NCBI GenBank assembly: GCA_023264995.1
Contig: JAHFUR010000009.1
Coordinates: 1-64,000, forward strand
Origin: Acidimicrobiia bacterium
GTDB taxonomy: Bacteria; Actinomycetota; Acidimicrobiia; Acidimicrobiales; AC-14
Direction: 5' to 3'
DNA length: 64,000 nt
The position numbers were made by a program, and so were the translations under genes. Position 1 is the first letter of the stretch. Each line of letters begins with the position of its first letter. Of the stretch, positions 15,373 through 23,602 are shown piece after piece. Under the pieces are notes generated by a model, which was not told the origin of the DNA, ran no database searches, and saw only the letters and a list, made by a program, of their open reading frames with translations.

Positions 15373-17151
15373 TCAGTGCCCGGGCCGGCGCCGGCCCGGC
15401 CGCTGGGCAACAGAGGCGGGTAGACCACGCCACGACAGGCCGACCAGGACGAACCCGCAGGCCACCAGGGCGAGAGCCACCCGGGCCGGCCCGGCGACAT
15501 TGCTGCCGGTGCGGGAGAGGAGGCCGACGCGCAGCAGGGACGCCAGCGGCGCGGTCACCCGGAACGGCGTCTGGGCTACCCGACCCCCGCCGACCACGCT
15601 CACCCGGATGGTATGCGCCCCCGCCGGGGTGTTGGCCGGCACGGTGACCGTGAGGCTGAAGGTGCCGTTGGCGCCGGCGACCGCGGTACCGAGGAGCACC
15701 GGGTCGCTGAACAACTCGGCCCGAAGGGCGCTCCCGGGTGGGAAGCCGCTCCCCGTGAGGGTGGTGGACTGACCGGGCGCGACCGACGGCGGGGTGGCCC
15801 GGACCGAAGGCGGGGCCGTCGTGGTCGTGGTCGTGGTGCCGGCAACCGTCGTCGAGGTGGTCGACGACGTGGTTGTCGAGGTCGACGAGGTTGTCGAGGT
15901 CGAGGTCGACGTGGTTGTCGAGGTCGACGTGGTCGTCGAGGTCGACGAGGTCGACGAGGTGGTGGTTGACGTTGAGGTCCGCGTCGTCGAGGTCGAGGTC
16001 GAGCTCGAGGTGGTGGTCGGTGACGTCGTCGTGGTCGTCGGTGGCGCAATGGTGGTCGTGGTGGGGGCGACGGTGACCGACGTCGAGGTTGACGACGAAG
16101 GGGGTGCCACGGTCGTGCTCGTGGTCGACGTGGATCCGCCGGGCAGCGTGGTTGAGGTCGAGGTGGACGAGGTCGAGGTGGACGAGGTCGGCCCCGGCAC
16201 CGTGGTCGTGGTCGACGTGGGAGTAGTGGACGTCGGTGGCGTCGAGGTGGTGCTCGTCGACGAGCTAGTCGTCGACGAGCTGGTCGTGCCCGTCGGCACG
16301 GTGGTCGAGGTCGACGACGTGCTCGTGGTGCTCGACGTCGAGGTGGTGGAGCCGGTCGGCACCGTGGTCGACGTTGAGCTGGTCGAGGTCGACGACGTGC
16401 TGGTGGGCGGGGCCGTGGAGCTGGTCGAGGTGGGCGGCACGGTGGTCGGGGGGAAGGTCGTCGTCGTGGTGGTGGAGGTCGTCGAGCCCGTGATCGTGAC
16501 CACGTTCGACCCGTTGCAGGCCAGCGTGGCGGGTGCGTTGTTGGCGTCGCCGCCGTAGACGATCGCCCAGTGGTAGGTGCCGGCCGACGCCGGCGCGAAG
16601 TCGCCCGAGGTGGCCAGCCCGGTCACGTCGACGACGTTGGCCGACATGAAGACCTCGGCAGTGCAGGCCGCATCGCTGAAGAGCCGGAACGTCATGGTCC
16701 CGGTCGGCGTGTAGGAGAACAGCAGGCTCCCGGTGTCCCGCACCACGGTGCCCTGAGGGCCGCCGGCCGAGGGGTTGCCGAAGATGGACGGGGCCCGCTT
16801 GGCGATGGTCATGGAGAAGGTCTGGCAGCCAGGGGTCCCCAGACCGTTGCTGGCGCACACGGTGGTCGGCCCGAACGTGCCCGTCGCCGAGGGCGACCCG
16901 GCCAGGATGCCGCCGCCGTTCATGGTCAACCCTGGCGCGAAGGCGCCGGCGGAGAGCGAGAACGTGGGCGCCGGCTGGGCCGGGGTGGCGGTGAACTGGT
17001 GGACGTACAGGTTGCCGACGGTGCCGTTCAGCGGCGGGGGGCTGGTGATGGTGGGCGTGGTCTGGGCCGTGGCCGGGAGGCCGACGCCCAGTGACCAGGC
17101 CCCGACCATCCCGGTTATGGCAACCAATAGCCCGCGCCGTCGCCCGTCCAC
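15373..17151 (-). CDS. Cell-wall-anchored Thr/Ser-rich surface protein with sortase-like signal
   Basis: A 592-residue exported protein. Residues 1-30 form a signal peptide (basic MDGRRR, hydrophobic core, cleavage near ATAQ). A putative Ig-like/cadherin-like domain (PPPLNGTVGNLYVHQF) and a second beta domain with VYGGDANNAPATLACNGSN follow. A Thr/Ser-rich, mucin-like stretch of about 220 residues leads to a C-terminal IPT-like domain (VAPGQSTTLTGSGFPPGSAL). The end carries LLSRTGS, a hydrophobic helix and an Arg-rich tail, a non-canonical LPXTG-type sorting signal. GTG start has a strong ribosome site (GGGGGAGG). Confidence 0.78.
   Translation of the reverse strand: MDGRRRGLLVAITGMVGAWSLGVGLPATAQTTPTITSPPPLNGTVGNLYVHQFTATPAQPAPTFSLSAGAFAPGLTMNGGGILAGSPSATGTFGPTTVCASNGLGTPGCQTFSMTIAKRAPSIFGNPSAGGPQGTVVRDTGSLLFSYTPTGTMTFRLFSDAACTAEVFMSANVVDVTGLATSGDFAPASAGTYHWAIVYGGDANNAPATLACNGSNVVTITGSTTSTTTTTTFPPTTVPPTSTSSTAPPTSTSSTSTSSTSTTVPTGSTTSTSSTTSTSSTSTTVPTGTTSSSTTSSSTSTTSTPPTSTTPTSTTTTVPGPTSSTSTSSTSTSTTLPGGSTSTTSTTVAPPSSSTSTSVTVAPTTTTIAPPTTTTTSPTTTSSSTSTSTTRTSTSTTTSSTSSTSTTTSTSTTTSTSTSTTSSTSTTTSSTTSTTVAGTTTTTTTAPPSVRATPPSVAPGQSTTLTGSGFPPGSALRAELFSDPVLLGTAVAGANGTFSLTVTVPANTPAGAHTIRVSVVGGGRVAQTPFRVTAPLASLLRVGLLSRTGSNVAGPARVALALVACGFVLVGLSWRGLPASVAQRPGRRRPGH
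15826..16480. repeat. Imperfect tandem repeats encoding the Thr/Ser-rich linker
   Basis: A long run of variations on GTCGAGGTCGACG (plus strand) encodes S-T-S-T-T-style repeats in the surface protein. The units are short and degenerate, and the low-complexity DNA makes slippage and assembly error plausible. It is purely in-frame on the minus strand. Confidence 0.8.
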
Positions 17152-17195
17152 CGAACCTCCCCCGTTGGGCGGGAGGTTACAAGCTGGGGGGCCGC

Positions 17196-17213
17196 CGCCG
17201 AGTGACCTCGGCG
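17196..17213 (-). terminator. Hairpin after ilvA
   Basis: A perfect 7-bp stem CGCCGAG/CTCGGCG with loop TGAC lies 2 bp beyond the ilvA stop. There is no T run, so it is a terminator-like or RNA-end-protecting hairpin rather than a classical intrinsic terminator. Confidence 0.4.
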
Positions 17214-17215
17214 TC

Positions 17216-18499
17216 CTAGACCAGGAAGCGGAAGGCCGGCGACCCGGCGGAAAGGCGCTCGATGTGGAGGCCGCTGGCGTCCATGCGGGCCAGGAGCGGT
17301 TCGAGGTCGGCCTGCACGGCCAGCTCGATGCCGACCAGCGCCGGCCCGATCTCGCGGTTGTTCTTCTTCACGTACTCGAAGAGGGTGATGTCGTCGCCGG
17401 CGCCGAGGACGTTGTCGAGGAAGCCGCGGAGGGCGCCCGGCTCCTGGGGGAACTCGACCAGGAAGTAGTGCTTGAGGCCCTCGTGGACGAGCGAGCGCTC
17501 CACGACCTCCCCGTAGCGGCTGACGTCGTTGTTGCCGCCGGAGACGATGCAGACGACGGTGGCGCCGGCGGGGACGGCCAGGCCGGAGGAAAGGGCGGTC
17601 ACGGCCAGCGCGCCGGCCGGCTCGGCGATGATGCCGTCGCGCTGGTAGAGCTGCAGCATGGTGGTGCACACCGCGCCCTCGGGCACGGTCATGACCTCGT
17701 CGACCAGGTCCCGGACCAGCCCGAAGGTGTAGGCGCCGACCCGGCGGACGGCCGCCCCGTCCACGAAGCTGTCGATGGCGCCCAGCGTGACCGGCTCGCC
17801 GGCGTCGAGCGCGGCCCGCATGCTGGCCGCGCCGGCCGGCTCGACCCCGACCACCCGGGCCCGTGCCCCGGGCCCGGCGTCGGACATGGCCACGCCGGCC
17901 CCCGCGGCCAGCCCGCCCCCACCGACGGGTACCACCAGCACGTCGGGCACCCGGCCGAGCTGCTCGACGACCTCCCGGGCCACCGTCCCCTGGCCGGCGA
18001 CGACCAGGGGGTGGTCGAACGGCGGGACGAGGACCGATCCCTGTCGCCGGGCCTGCTCGGTGGCCGCCTCCTGGGCGTCGTCGTAGGTGTGGCCCTCGAC
18101 CACGATCGTGGTCACCGTGCCGCCCAGGGCGGCGATCTGCTCGCGCTTCTGGCGCGGCGTCGTCCGGGGCAGGTAGATGCGGCACTCCACCCCGAGGCGC
18201 CGGCACGTATAGGCCACGCCCTGGGCGTGGTTGCCGGCGCTGGCGCAGACCACGCCCTGGGCCCGCTCGCCGGCGCCCAGGGAGGCGATGAAGTTGTACG
18301 CCCCCCGCAGCTTGTAGGACCGAACCGGCTGGAGATCCTCCCGCTTCAGCCACACCTCGGCACCGGCCAGCTCGGACAGGCGCTCGTTGTGCTCCAGCGG
18401 GGTCCGGACCACCACGTCTCGGAGGCGGGCGGCGGCGGCGTCGACGTCGGCGGCGGTGATGGGGTCGGCGGGGGAGGAGGTGTCCATGGGTCGCGGCAT
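17216..18499 (-). CDS. ilvA: Threonine ammonia-lyase (threonine dehydratase) with C-terminal regulatory domain
   Basis: A 427-residue PLP enzyme converting threonine to 2-oxobutanoate, the first step of isoleucine synthesis. Seen: PLP lysine in VRSYKLRGAYNF, the substrate loop SAGNHAQGVAY, the PLP phosphate-binding VGGGGLAAG, and SGGNNDVSRYGEV. The C-terminal HYFLVEFPQEPGALRGFL is an ACT-like regulatory domain as in the single-ACT IlvA type, so allosteric isoleucine control is likely. ATG 18499 is used; ATG 18487 is possible. The frame is open further upstream without conservation. Confidence 0.9.
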   Translation of the reverse strand: MPRPMDTSSPADPITAADVDAAAARLRDVVVRTPLEHNERLSELAGAEVWLKREDLQPVRSYKLRGAYNFIASLGAGERAQGVVCASAGNHAQGVAYTCRRLGVECRIYLPRTTPRQKREQIAALGGTVTTIVVEGHTYDDAQEAATEQARRQGSVLVPPFDHPLVVAGQGTVAREVVEQLGRVPDVLVVPVGGGGLAAGAGVAMSDAGPGARARVVGVEPAGAASMRAALDAGEPVTLGAIDSFVDGAAVRRVGAYTFGLVRDLVDEVMTVPEGAVCTTMLQLYQRDGIIAEPAGALAVTALSSGLAVPAGATVVCIVSGGNNDVSRYGEVVERSLVHEGLKHYFLVEFPQEPGALRGFLDNVLGAGDDITLFEYVKKNNREIGPALVGIELAVQADLEPLLARMDASGLHIERLSAGSPAFRFLV

Positions 18500-18548
18500 G
18501 TCTAGCCCCCGGGCCGGGCCGCGGGCGAAGCCTTTCTGGCCGCCACGC

Positions 18549-18800
18549 TCAGCCGGCGCCGGCCCCCTGCGGCGGGCGCAGGTCCACCCGCAGGACCAGG
18601 ACACCGTCCTCGAGGGCGCCGGTGGCGTCGCCGAGCATGGCGAAGTCCTGGAAGTCGAGCTGCATGCGCTCGACGAAGCGCCGGCGGTCGGCGCCCTCCA
18701 GAGGCGGGACGCCCCGGCTGCGCACGGCCTTGGCCCGCTCGCGGAAGCGGGCCACCATGGCGTCGACGTCGAAATCGGGCTCGGGATCTGGGCCAGTCAT
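18549..18800 (-). CDS. Small conserved-looking hypothetical protein
   Basis: An 83-residue soluble acidic-then-basic protein: DPEPDFDVDAMVARFRERAK, VPPLEGADRRRFVERMQLDF and FAMLGDATGALEDGVLVLRV. The pattern of a helical N-half and a strand-rich LEDGVLVLRVDL end suggests a small globular domain. Family not recognised. It is transcribed toward ilvA on the same strand and diverges from the zinc-ribbon gene. Confidence 0.55.
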   Translation of the reverse strand: MTGPDPEPDFDVDAMVARFRERAKAVRSRGVPPLEGADRRRFVERMQLDFQDFAMLGDATGALEDGVLVLRVDLRPPQGAGAG

Positions 18801-18878
18801 CTCGGGATCAACGCTAGCCACTGGCGCGCCTGTAGAGTGTCGTCGCACGGTCGGCAGGACGAGTTCGGGAGCACCCAG

Positions 18879-19070
18879 GTGAAGAAGGGACGGCACCGGC
18901 GCTTCGAGGAGGCTCGCGCCCTCAAGCGCAGCACAGAGCCCAGGGTGGAACCCTGCCCGGAGTGCGGCGCCATGCCGGGCGACGAGCATGCGTCGTGGTG
19001 CCTCTACGAGGAGGCCGACGAGGACGACGAGGAGCCGGGCGCGGACGACGGGGAGACCCACCAGCCCTGA
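18879..19070 (+). CDS. Small zinc-ribbon-like hypothetical protein
   Basis: A 63-residue protein with a basic N-terminus (KKGRHRRFEEARALKR), a CPECGAMPGDEHASWC segment whose Cys-x2-Cys and later Cys/His could bind zinc, and a very acidic tail (EEADEDDEEPGADDGE). Function unknown. GTG start with CGGGAG 8-9 nt upstream. It diverges from the gene at 18549-18800. Confidence 0.55.
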   Translation: MKKGRHRRFEEARALKRSTEPRVEPCPECGAMPGDEHASWCLYEEADEDDEEPGADDGETHQP

Positions 19071-19155
19071 GCGCCGGTAGGTGCCCAGAGCATCTATTGG
19101 TTCCGGCCGCTGCGTACCGCAGAATGGCGCGAACCGAAGGGGGACCTGAACCGCA

Positions 19156-20043
19156 ATGGCTGACCGACTACGTCTGAGCCTCTACTGCCCGAGCTGACTC
19201 CCGGGCTACCACCTGCCGTTCCTCACGGCAGCGGCGAACGGTCTGTTCGCCTCGTACGACCTCAAGATCGACATCCTCGACCCGGCCGGCGGGCCGGAGA
19301 ACATCAAGCGGGTGGCGGCCGGCGGCTCCGACTTCTGCCTGACCAGCGTCACCCACTACCTGACCGCCCGGGCCCAGGCCGGGGATCTGGCGGCGCGGTT
19401 CGTGTCGGTCGTCGTCCGGCGCAGCCCGATGTCGGGGTTCGTCCTGGCCACGTCGCCGTGGGCCACGCCGGCCGACCTGGCCGGCCGGCGCCTCGGGGCA
19501 CCCCTCGAGAGCCGCATGGTCAGCGAGTTCCGGGCGGGTATGGACATGCTCGGCCTGGCCCAGCCCGAGCTGGTCCCGCTCGACAACAGCCTGGCGCCGG
19601 CGGCCATGGCCCGGGGCGAGGTCGACATGGTCTGTGACTTCGTCGACCTGCTGCCTCGGATCCGCCGCCAGGCCGGCGTGGCCGTGCGGCCCGTCCCCCT
19701 GGGCCACGACGTCTACTCCAGCGGGCTCGTCGCCGCCGACCGGCTCCCCGACGAGCTGGTCGCCCGCGTGCAGCAGGCCATGGCCGCGGCCCTCGAAGCC
19801 ACCCGCCTCGACCCCGAGGCCGGCCTCGACGAGCTGGCCCGGCGTTACCCCGACGCCGACCCCATCGAAGCCCTTGAAGGATGGGCCCTGGCCGAGCCCT
19901 ACATCTTCACCGGCCCCACCCCCGGGTCGTCCGACCCAGAGACGTGGGCCCGCACCATCGCCCACATCGCCGGCGCCCACGGGCTGCCGGCCCCCGAGCC
20001 CGAGACCGTGTTCCGGCCCGAGCTCGCCACTGTTCCCCACTGA
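19156..20043 (+). pseudogene. NMT1/THI5-like solute-binding protein gene with in-frame TGA
   Basis: From ATG 19156 the frame reads MADRLRLSLYCPS, hits TGA at 19195-19197, then continues as a fine solute-binding protein: LPGYHLPFLTAAANGLFASY, PENIKRVAAGGSDFCLTSV, ADLAGRRLGAPLESRMV, ARGEVDMVCDF, to the stop at 20043. Relatives normally have Trp before LPGYHLPF, so TGG-to-TGA is the simplest change. No start codon after the TGA would keep the first domain. It is probably a recent nonsense pseudogene, or a sequencing error. There is no signal peptide. It precedes a peptide-type ABC transporter. Confidence 0.6.
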
Positions 20044-20068
20044 GAACCTGACCGGCAAAGGAGCTGGC

Positions 20069-21685
20069 ATGCGCACCATCCGACGGGTGACCGTCTTCCT
20101 CATCATGGCCCTGGCGGCTGCAGCGTGTGGCGGAGGCGGCGGTAGCGACAACAGTTCCCAGGCCAGCCAGGCCACCACCACCACTGCGGCCGCGCAGATC
20201 GACACCACCAAGGAGATGAAGGTCGGCTTCACCGAGGACCAGTACATCGTCGAAGGGCCCGACGCCAACCTCGGCGCCTACCCGTTGAACACCAACGTGG
20301 TCGAGACCCTGATCTACATGAACGAGAAGTACGAGCTCGAGCCCCGCCTGGCCGAGCGGTGGGAGTTCCGGGCGCCCAACACCTGGCGGTTCTTCATCCG
20401 CAAGGGCGTGAAGTTCCACGACGGCCAGCCCCTCACCTCCCTCGCCGTGAAGGGCATGTTCGACCGCCTGTCCAAGCGGTCCGGCGGCTCGACGGTCAAG
20501 GCCGGCCCCGACTCCGCCGTGATCGTCGACGACTACACCATCGACTTCACGCCCACCGTCCCCAACGTCCGTGTGCCCCAGCAGCTCGTCCACCCGCAGA
20601 ACGCGGTGCTGGCCCCCGGCACCGACTTCACCAAGAAGCCGGTCGGCACCGGCCCGTTCAAGTTCGTCGAGTACGCCCCCAAGGAGCGCATCGTCGTCGA
20701 GCGGAACAACGACTACTGGGGGCCCACCAAGGCCCAGGCGGCCAAGATCACCTTCCGCTTCTACCCGGACTCCAACGCCCGCACCCTGGCCCTGCAGGCC
20801 GGTGACATCGACGTGGCCTACAACGTGCCCCGCGACGACGTGGCCACGTTGAAGTCCAAGGACTTCGTGATCTCCAACAGCACCGTGGGCGCCTACCGCA
20901 CCATGTACGTGAACATCCACGGCAGCGCCCCGTACGACATCCTCCAGGACCTCAACGTCCGCAAGGCGGTGGCCATCGGCATCGACCGGGCCAAGTACGT
21001 GAGCGGCGTGCTCAACGGCCTGGCCTCCACCGACCAGACGTGGGTCCCGCCGAACGCGCTGGGCAGCGCGGCCAGCCTGGTCAAGGGGTTCACCTACGAC
21101 CTGGCCAAGGCCAAGACCATGCTCGACGACGCCGGCTGGAAGGTCGGGGCCAACGGCATCCGGGAGAAGGCGGGGCGCCAGTTCAAGCTGACCCTCGTGT
21201 CGGGTTTCCCGGCCGCCGACATCCTCCGGCCCACGCCGACGTTCATCCAGTCCGAGCTGAAGGGGCTGGGGATCGACGTCACCATCGACGAGCGCCCCGA
21301 CTCCGCCTCGTTCCAGGCCCTGGTCACCGACAAGAAGGGTGACCTGTTCCTGGAGGAGGGCAACCAGAACGACGCCAACCCGGGCTTCCTGCCCATCCTG
21401 CTCCTCTACACCGGCCCCGGTTCGAGCGGTGGCACCTACCAGGGCATCGAGGCGCCGGGCGCCAAGTTCGACGGCCTGATCGCCCCCGCCCTCACCGAGA
21501 CCGACCTGGCCAAGGTGCAGACCATCGTGGCCACCGCCCTCGACGAGGCCATCACCAACAACGTGTCGATGATCCCGCTGGCCGGCGTTTTCCGCAGCTA
21601 CGGCATGAAGAAGACGGTGAAGGGCTTCGTCCCCCACCCGTCGTTCCTTAACGTCAACTGGATCACCGTAGGGCTCACCAAGTAG
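20069..21685 (+). CDS. ABC transporter substrate-binding lipoprotein (peptide/nickel, SBP_bac_5 family)
   Basis: A 538-residue extracytoplasmic binding lipoprotein. The signal peptide ends in a lipobox (LAAAACGG), followed by a Ser/Gln/Thr linker. The body is SBP_bac_5: YPLNTNVVETLIYMNEKYEL, LAERWEFRAPNTWRFFIRKG, VKFHDGQPLTS, KKPVGTGPFKFVEY, NNDYWG, and LNVRKAVAIGIDR. These bind peptides, nickel or other ligands; the specificity is unknown. ATG start with AAAGGAG. It heads a cluster with two permeases, but no ATPase genes follow. Confidence 0.88.
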   Translation: MRTIRRVTVFLIMALAAAACGGGGGSDNSSQASQATTTTAAAQIDTTKEMKVGFTEDQYIVEGPDANLGAYPLNTNVVETLIYMNEKYELEPRLAERWEFRAPNTWRFFIRKGVKFHDGQPLTSLAVKGMFDRLSKRSGGSTVKAGPDSAVIVDDYTIDFTPTVPNVRVPQQLVHPQNAVLAPGTDFTKKPVGTGPFKFVEYAPKERIVVERNNDYWGPTKAQAAKITFRFYPDSNARTLALQAGDIDVAYNVPRDDVATLKSKDFVISNSTVGAYRTMYVNIHGSAPYDILQDLNVRKAVAIGIDRAKYVSGVLNGLASTDQTWVPPNALGSAASLVKGFTYDLAKAKTMLDDAGWKVGANGIREKAGRQFKLTLVSGFPAADILRPTPTFIQSELKGLGIDVTIDERPDSASFQALVTDKKGDLFLEEGNQNDANPGFLPILLLYTGPGSSGGTYQGIEAPGAKFDGLIAPALTETDLAKVQTIVATALDEAITNNVSMIPLAGVFRSYGMKKTVKGFVPHPSFLNVNWITVGLTK

Positions 21686-21689
21686 CAGC

Positions 21690-22634
21690 GTGCCCTATGT
21701 CCTCCGGCGATGTCTCCTCATCGTCCCCACCCTCCTGGGCGTGTCGTTCCTCGGCTTCGCCCTGGTCAACCTGGCACCTGGTGATCCGGCGGAGCAGTTT
21801 GCCCGCCGGATCACCGACCATCCGCCGACCCTCGTCGAGATCGCCGAGGCGCGGGAGCGGCTAGGGCTCAACCACTCGGTGCCGGTGCAGTTCGTGCAAT
21901 GGATGGACCACGCGGCCCACGGCAATCTCGGCATCTCCTATGCCACCCGCCAACCCGTCTCCACCGAACTGCGCCGGCGCATCCCCAAGACGCTGCAACT
22001 GGCGGTGCCGGCATCCCTGCTGGCCCTGCTCATCGCCCTCCCCCTGGGGAGCTATTCAGCCGTGCGCCGGGGCCATGCGGCTGACCAGGTGGTCCGCATC
22101 GGCGCCATGGCCGGGGCGTCGATGCCCAGCTTCTGGCTGGCCCTGCTCCTGATCCTGCTCTTCTCGGTCCGCCTGGGGTGGCTCCCCGTGGCCGGCCGGG
22201 GCGGGCTGGACACGTACATCCTGCCCACGCTGACCCTGGCCCTGGAGCCGGCGGCGGTGCTGGCCCGCTTCACCCGGTCGACCATGCTCGAGGCCCTGGG
22301 CGAGGACTACGTCCGCACCGCCCAGGCCAAGGGCGCCCGCCAGCGGCGGGTCGTCACCCGCCACGCCCTGCGCAACGCCCTCATCCCGGTCGTGACCTAC
22401 TTCGGGAGCCGGCTCGGCTACCTCATCACTGGTGCGGTCGTCGTCGAGAGCATCTTCGTGTGGCCCGGGATCGGGCGGCTGACCGTCGACGCCGTGGCCC
22501 AGCGCGACTACCCGATGGTCCAGGGCGTCGTCGTCTTCGCCGGGCTGACCTTCGCCGTCATCAACCTGCTGGTCGACATCTCCTACCGCCTCGTCGACCC
22601 CCGCATCGGCGTCGGCCGGGGGGTGTCGCGGTGA
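21690..22634 (+). CDS. ABC transporter permease, DppB/OppB-like
   Basis: A 314-residue inner-membrane permease with about six helices. N-terminal LLIVPTLLGVSFLGFALVNL and LAPGDPAEQF are typical of DppB. The EAA loop that docks the ATPase reads EDYVRTAQAKGARQRRVV. Later VVVESIFVWPGIGRL matches the family end motif. GTG start 4 bp after the binding-protein stop, and it overlaps the next permease by GTGA, so the three are cotranscribed. Confidence 0.9.
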   Translation: MPYVLRRCLLIVPTLLGVSFLGFALVNLAPGDPAEQFARRITDHPPTLVEIAEARERLGLNHSVPVQFVQWMDHAAHGNLGISYATRQPVSTELRRRIPKTLQLAVPASLLALLIALPLGSYSAVRRGHAADQVVRIGAMAGASMPSFWLALLLILLFSVRLGWLPVAGRGGLDTYILPTLTLALEPAAVLARFTRSTMLEALGEDYVRTAQAKGARQRRVVTRHALRNALIPVVTYFGSRLGYLITGAVVVESIFVWPGIGRLTVDAVAQRDYPMVQGVVVFAGLTFAVINLLVDISYRLVDPRIGVGRGVSR

Positions 22635-23533
22635 GCGGCACCATGACCGCGGGGTCGGGCGTGGTCCTGCCGCCGGCAGACATCGTGTCGCCCCGGCGCC
22701 ACCAGCTCCGTGGGGTGCTGCGCGACCGGGCCGCCCTGCTCGGGCTGGTGATCGTGGTCGTGCTCTCCCTGGCCGCCATCTTCGCCCCGGTCCTCAGCCG
22801 CCACGACCCCAACACCGTCGACGTGAGCCGCAAGTTCCTGTCGCCGTCCCGGGAGTTCCCGCTGGGCACCGACCACCTCGGGCGCGACGTCATGGCCCGC
22901 ATGCTCTACGGCGCCCGCCTGTCCATCGGCAGCACCCTGGTGGCCACCTTCGCCGTGACCGTCATCGGGCTCACGGTCGGGCTGCTGGCCGGCTACCTGG
23001 GGGGCCTGGTCGACAACCTCCTGAGCCGGCTGATGGAGATCGTGTCCGCCATCCCCAGCATCCTGCTGGCCCTGGCCATCACCGCCGTGCTCGGGATCGG
23101 CCTGCGCAACGTCCTCATCGCCATCGTGGCCGCCACCTGGCCCACCTACGCCCGGGTCATCCGGGGCGCGGTGCTGGCCGAGCGGGAGAAGGACTACGTC
23201 GAGGCGGCCCGGGCCGCTGGCGCGCCGATGCGGCGCATCTTTGCCCGCCACCTCCTCCCGAACATCATCGGCCCGGCCATGGTCATCACCACCCTGGAGC
23301 TGGGCATCATGCTCCTGTCGATCTCCGCCCTGTCCTTCCTCGGCCTCGGCGTCCGGCCGCCGGCGGCCGAATGGGGCGCCATGCTGTCGGAGGGTCGCAC
23401 CTACCTGAGCCGCGCGCCCCACATGATGCTCTTCCCGGGCAGCGCCATCTTCCTGATGGTCCTGGGCTTCAACCTCCTCGGCGACGGCCTCCGCGACCTG
23501 ATCGACCCCCGGATCGGCGCCGCCTCGCACTAG
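22631..23533 (+). CDS. ABC transporter permease, DppC/OppC-like
   Basis: A 300-residue permease. Seen: an N-terminal cytoplasmic stretch, first helix LLGLVIVVVLSLAAIFAPVL, the DppC hallmark PLGTDHLGRDVMARMLYGAR, the EAA loop DYVEAARAAGAPMRRIFARH and LSFLGLGVRPPAAEWG near the end. GTG start overlaps DppB (GTGA). With DppB it forms the membrane channel. ATP-binding subunits (DppD/F) are missing from the window and may be encoded elsewhere. Confidence 0.9.
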   Translation: MSGTMTAGSGVVLPPADIVSPRRHQLRGVLRDRAALLGLVIVVVLSLAAIFAPVLSRHDPNTVDVSRKFLSPSREFPLGTDHLGRDVMARMLYGARLSIGSTLVATFAVTVIGLTVGLLAGYLGGLVDNLLSRLMEIVSAIPSILLALAITAVLGIGLRNVLIAIVAATWPTYARVIRGAVLAEREKDYVEAARAAGAPMRRIFARHLLPNIIGPAMVITTLELGIMLLSISALSFLGLGVRPPAAEWGAMLSEGRTYLSRAPHMMLFPGSAIFLMVLGFNLLGDGLRDLIDPRIGAASH

Positions 23534-23602
23534 GCACCGGTCGCCCCGTCGAGCAGTTCCCGGGTGGCGTCGGCGTGGCCGTTAGGTCGACGCGTGCGCC
23601 GG

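Noticed and set aside
19195-19197. Selenocysteine insertion at the in-frame TGA
   Set aside because: Relatives of this binding-protein family have Trp, not Cys, at this place, and no conserved hairpin resembling a SECIS element was noticed just downstream.
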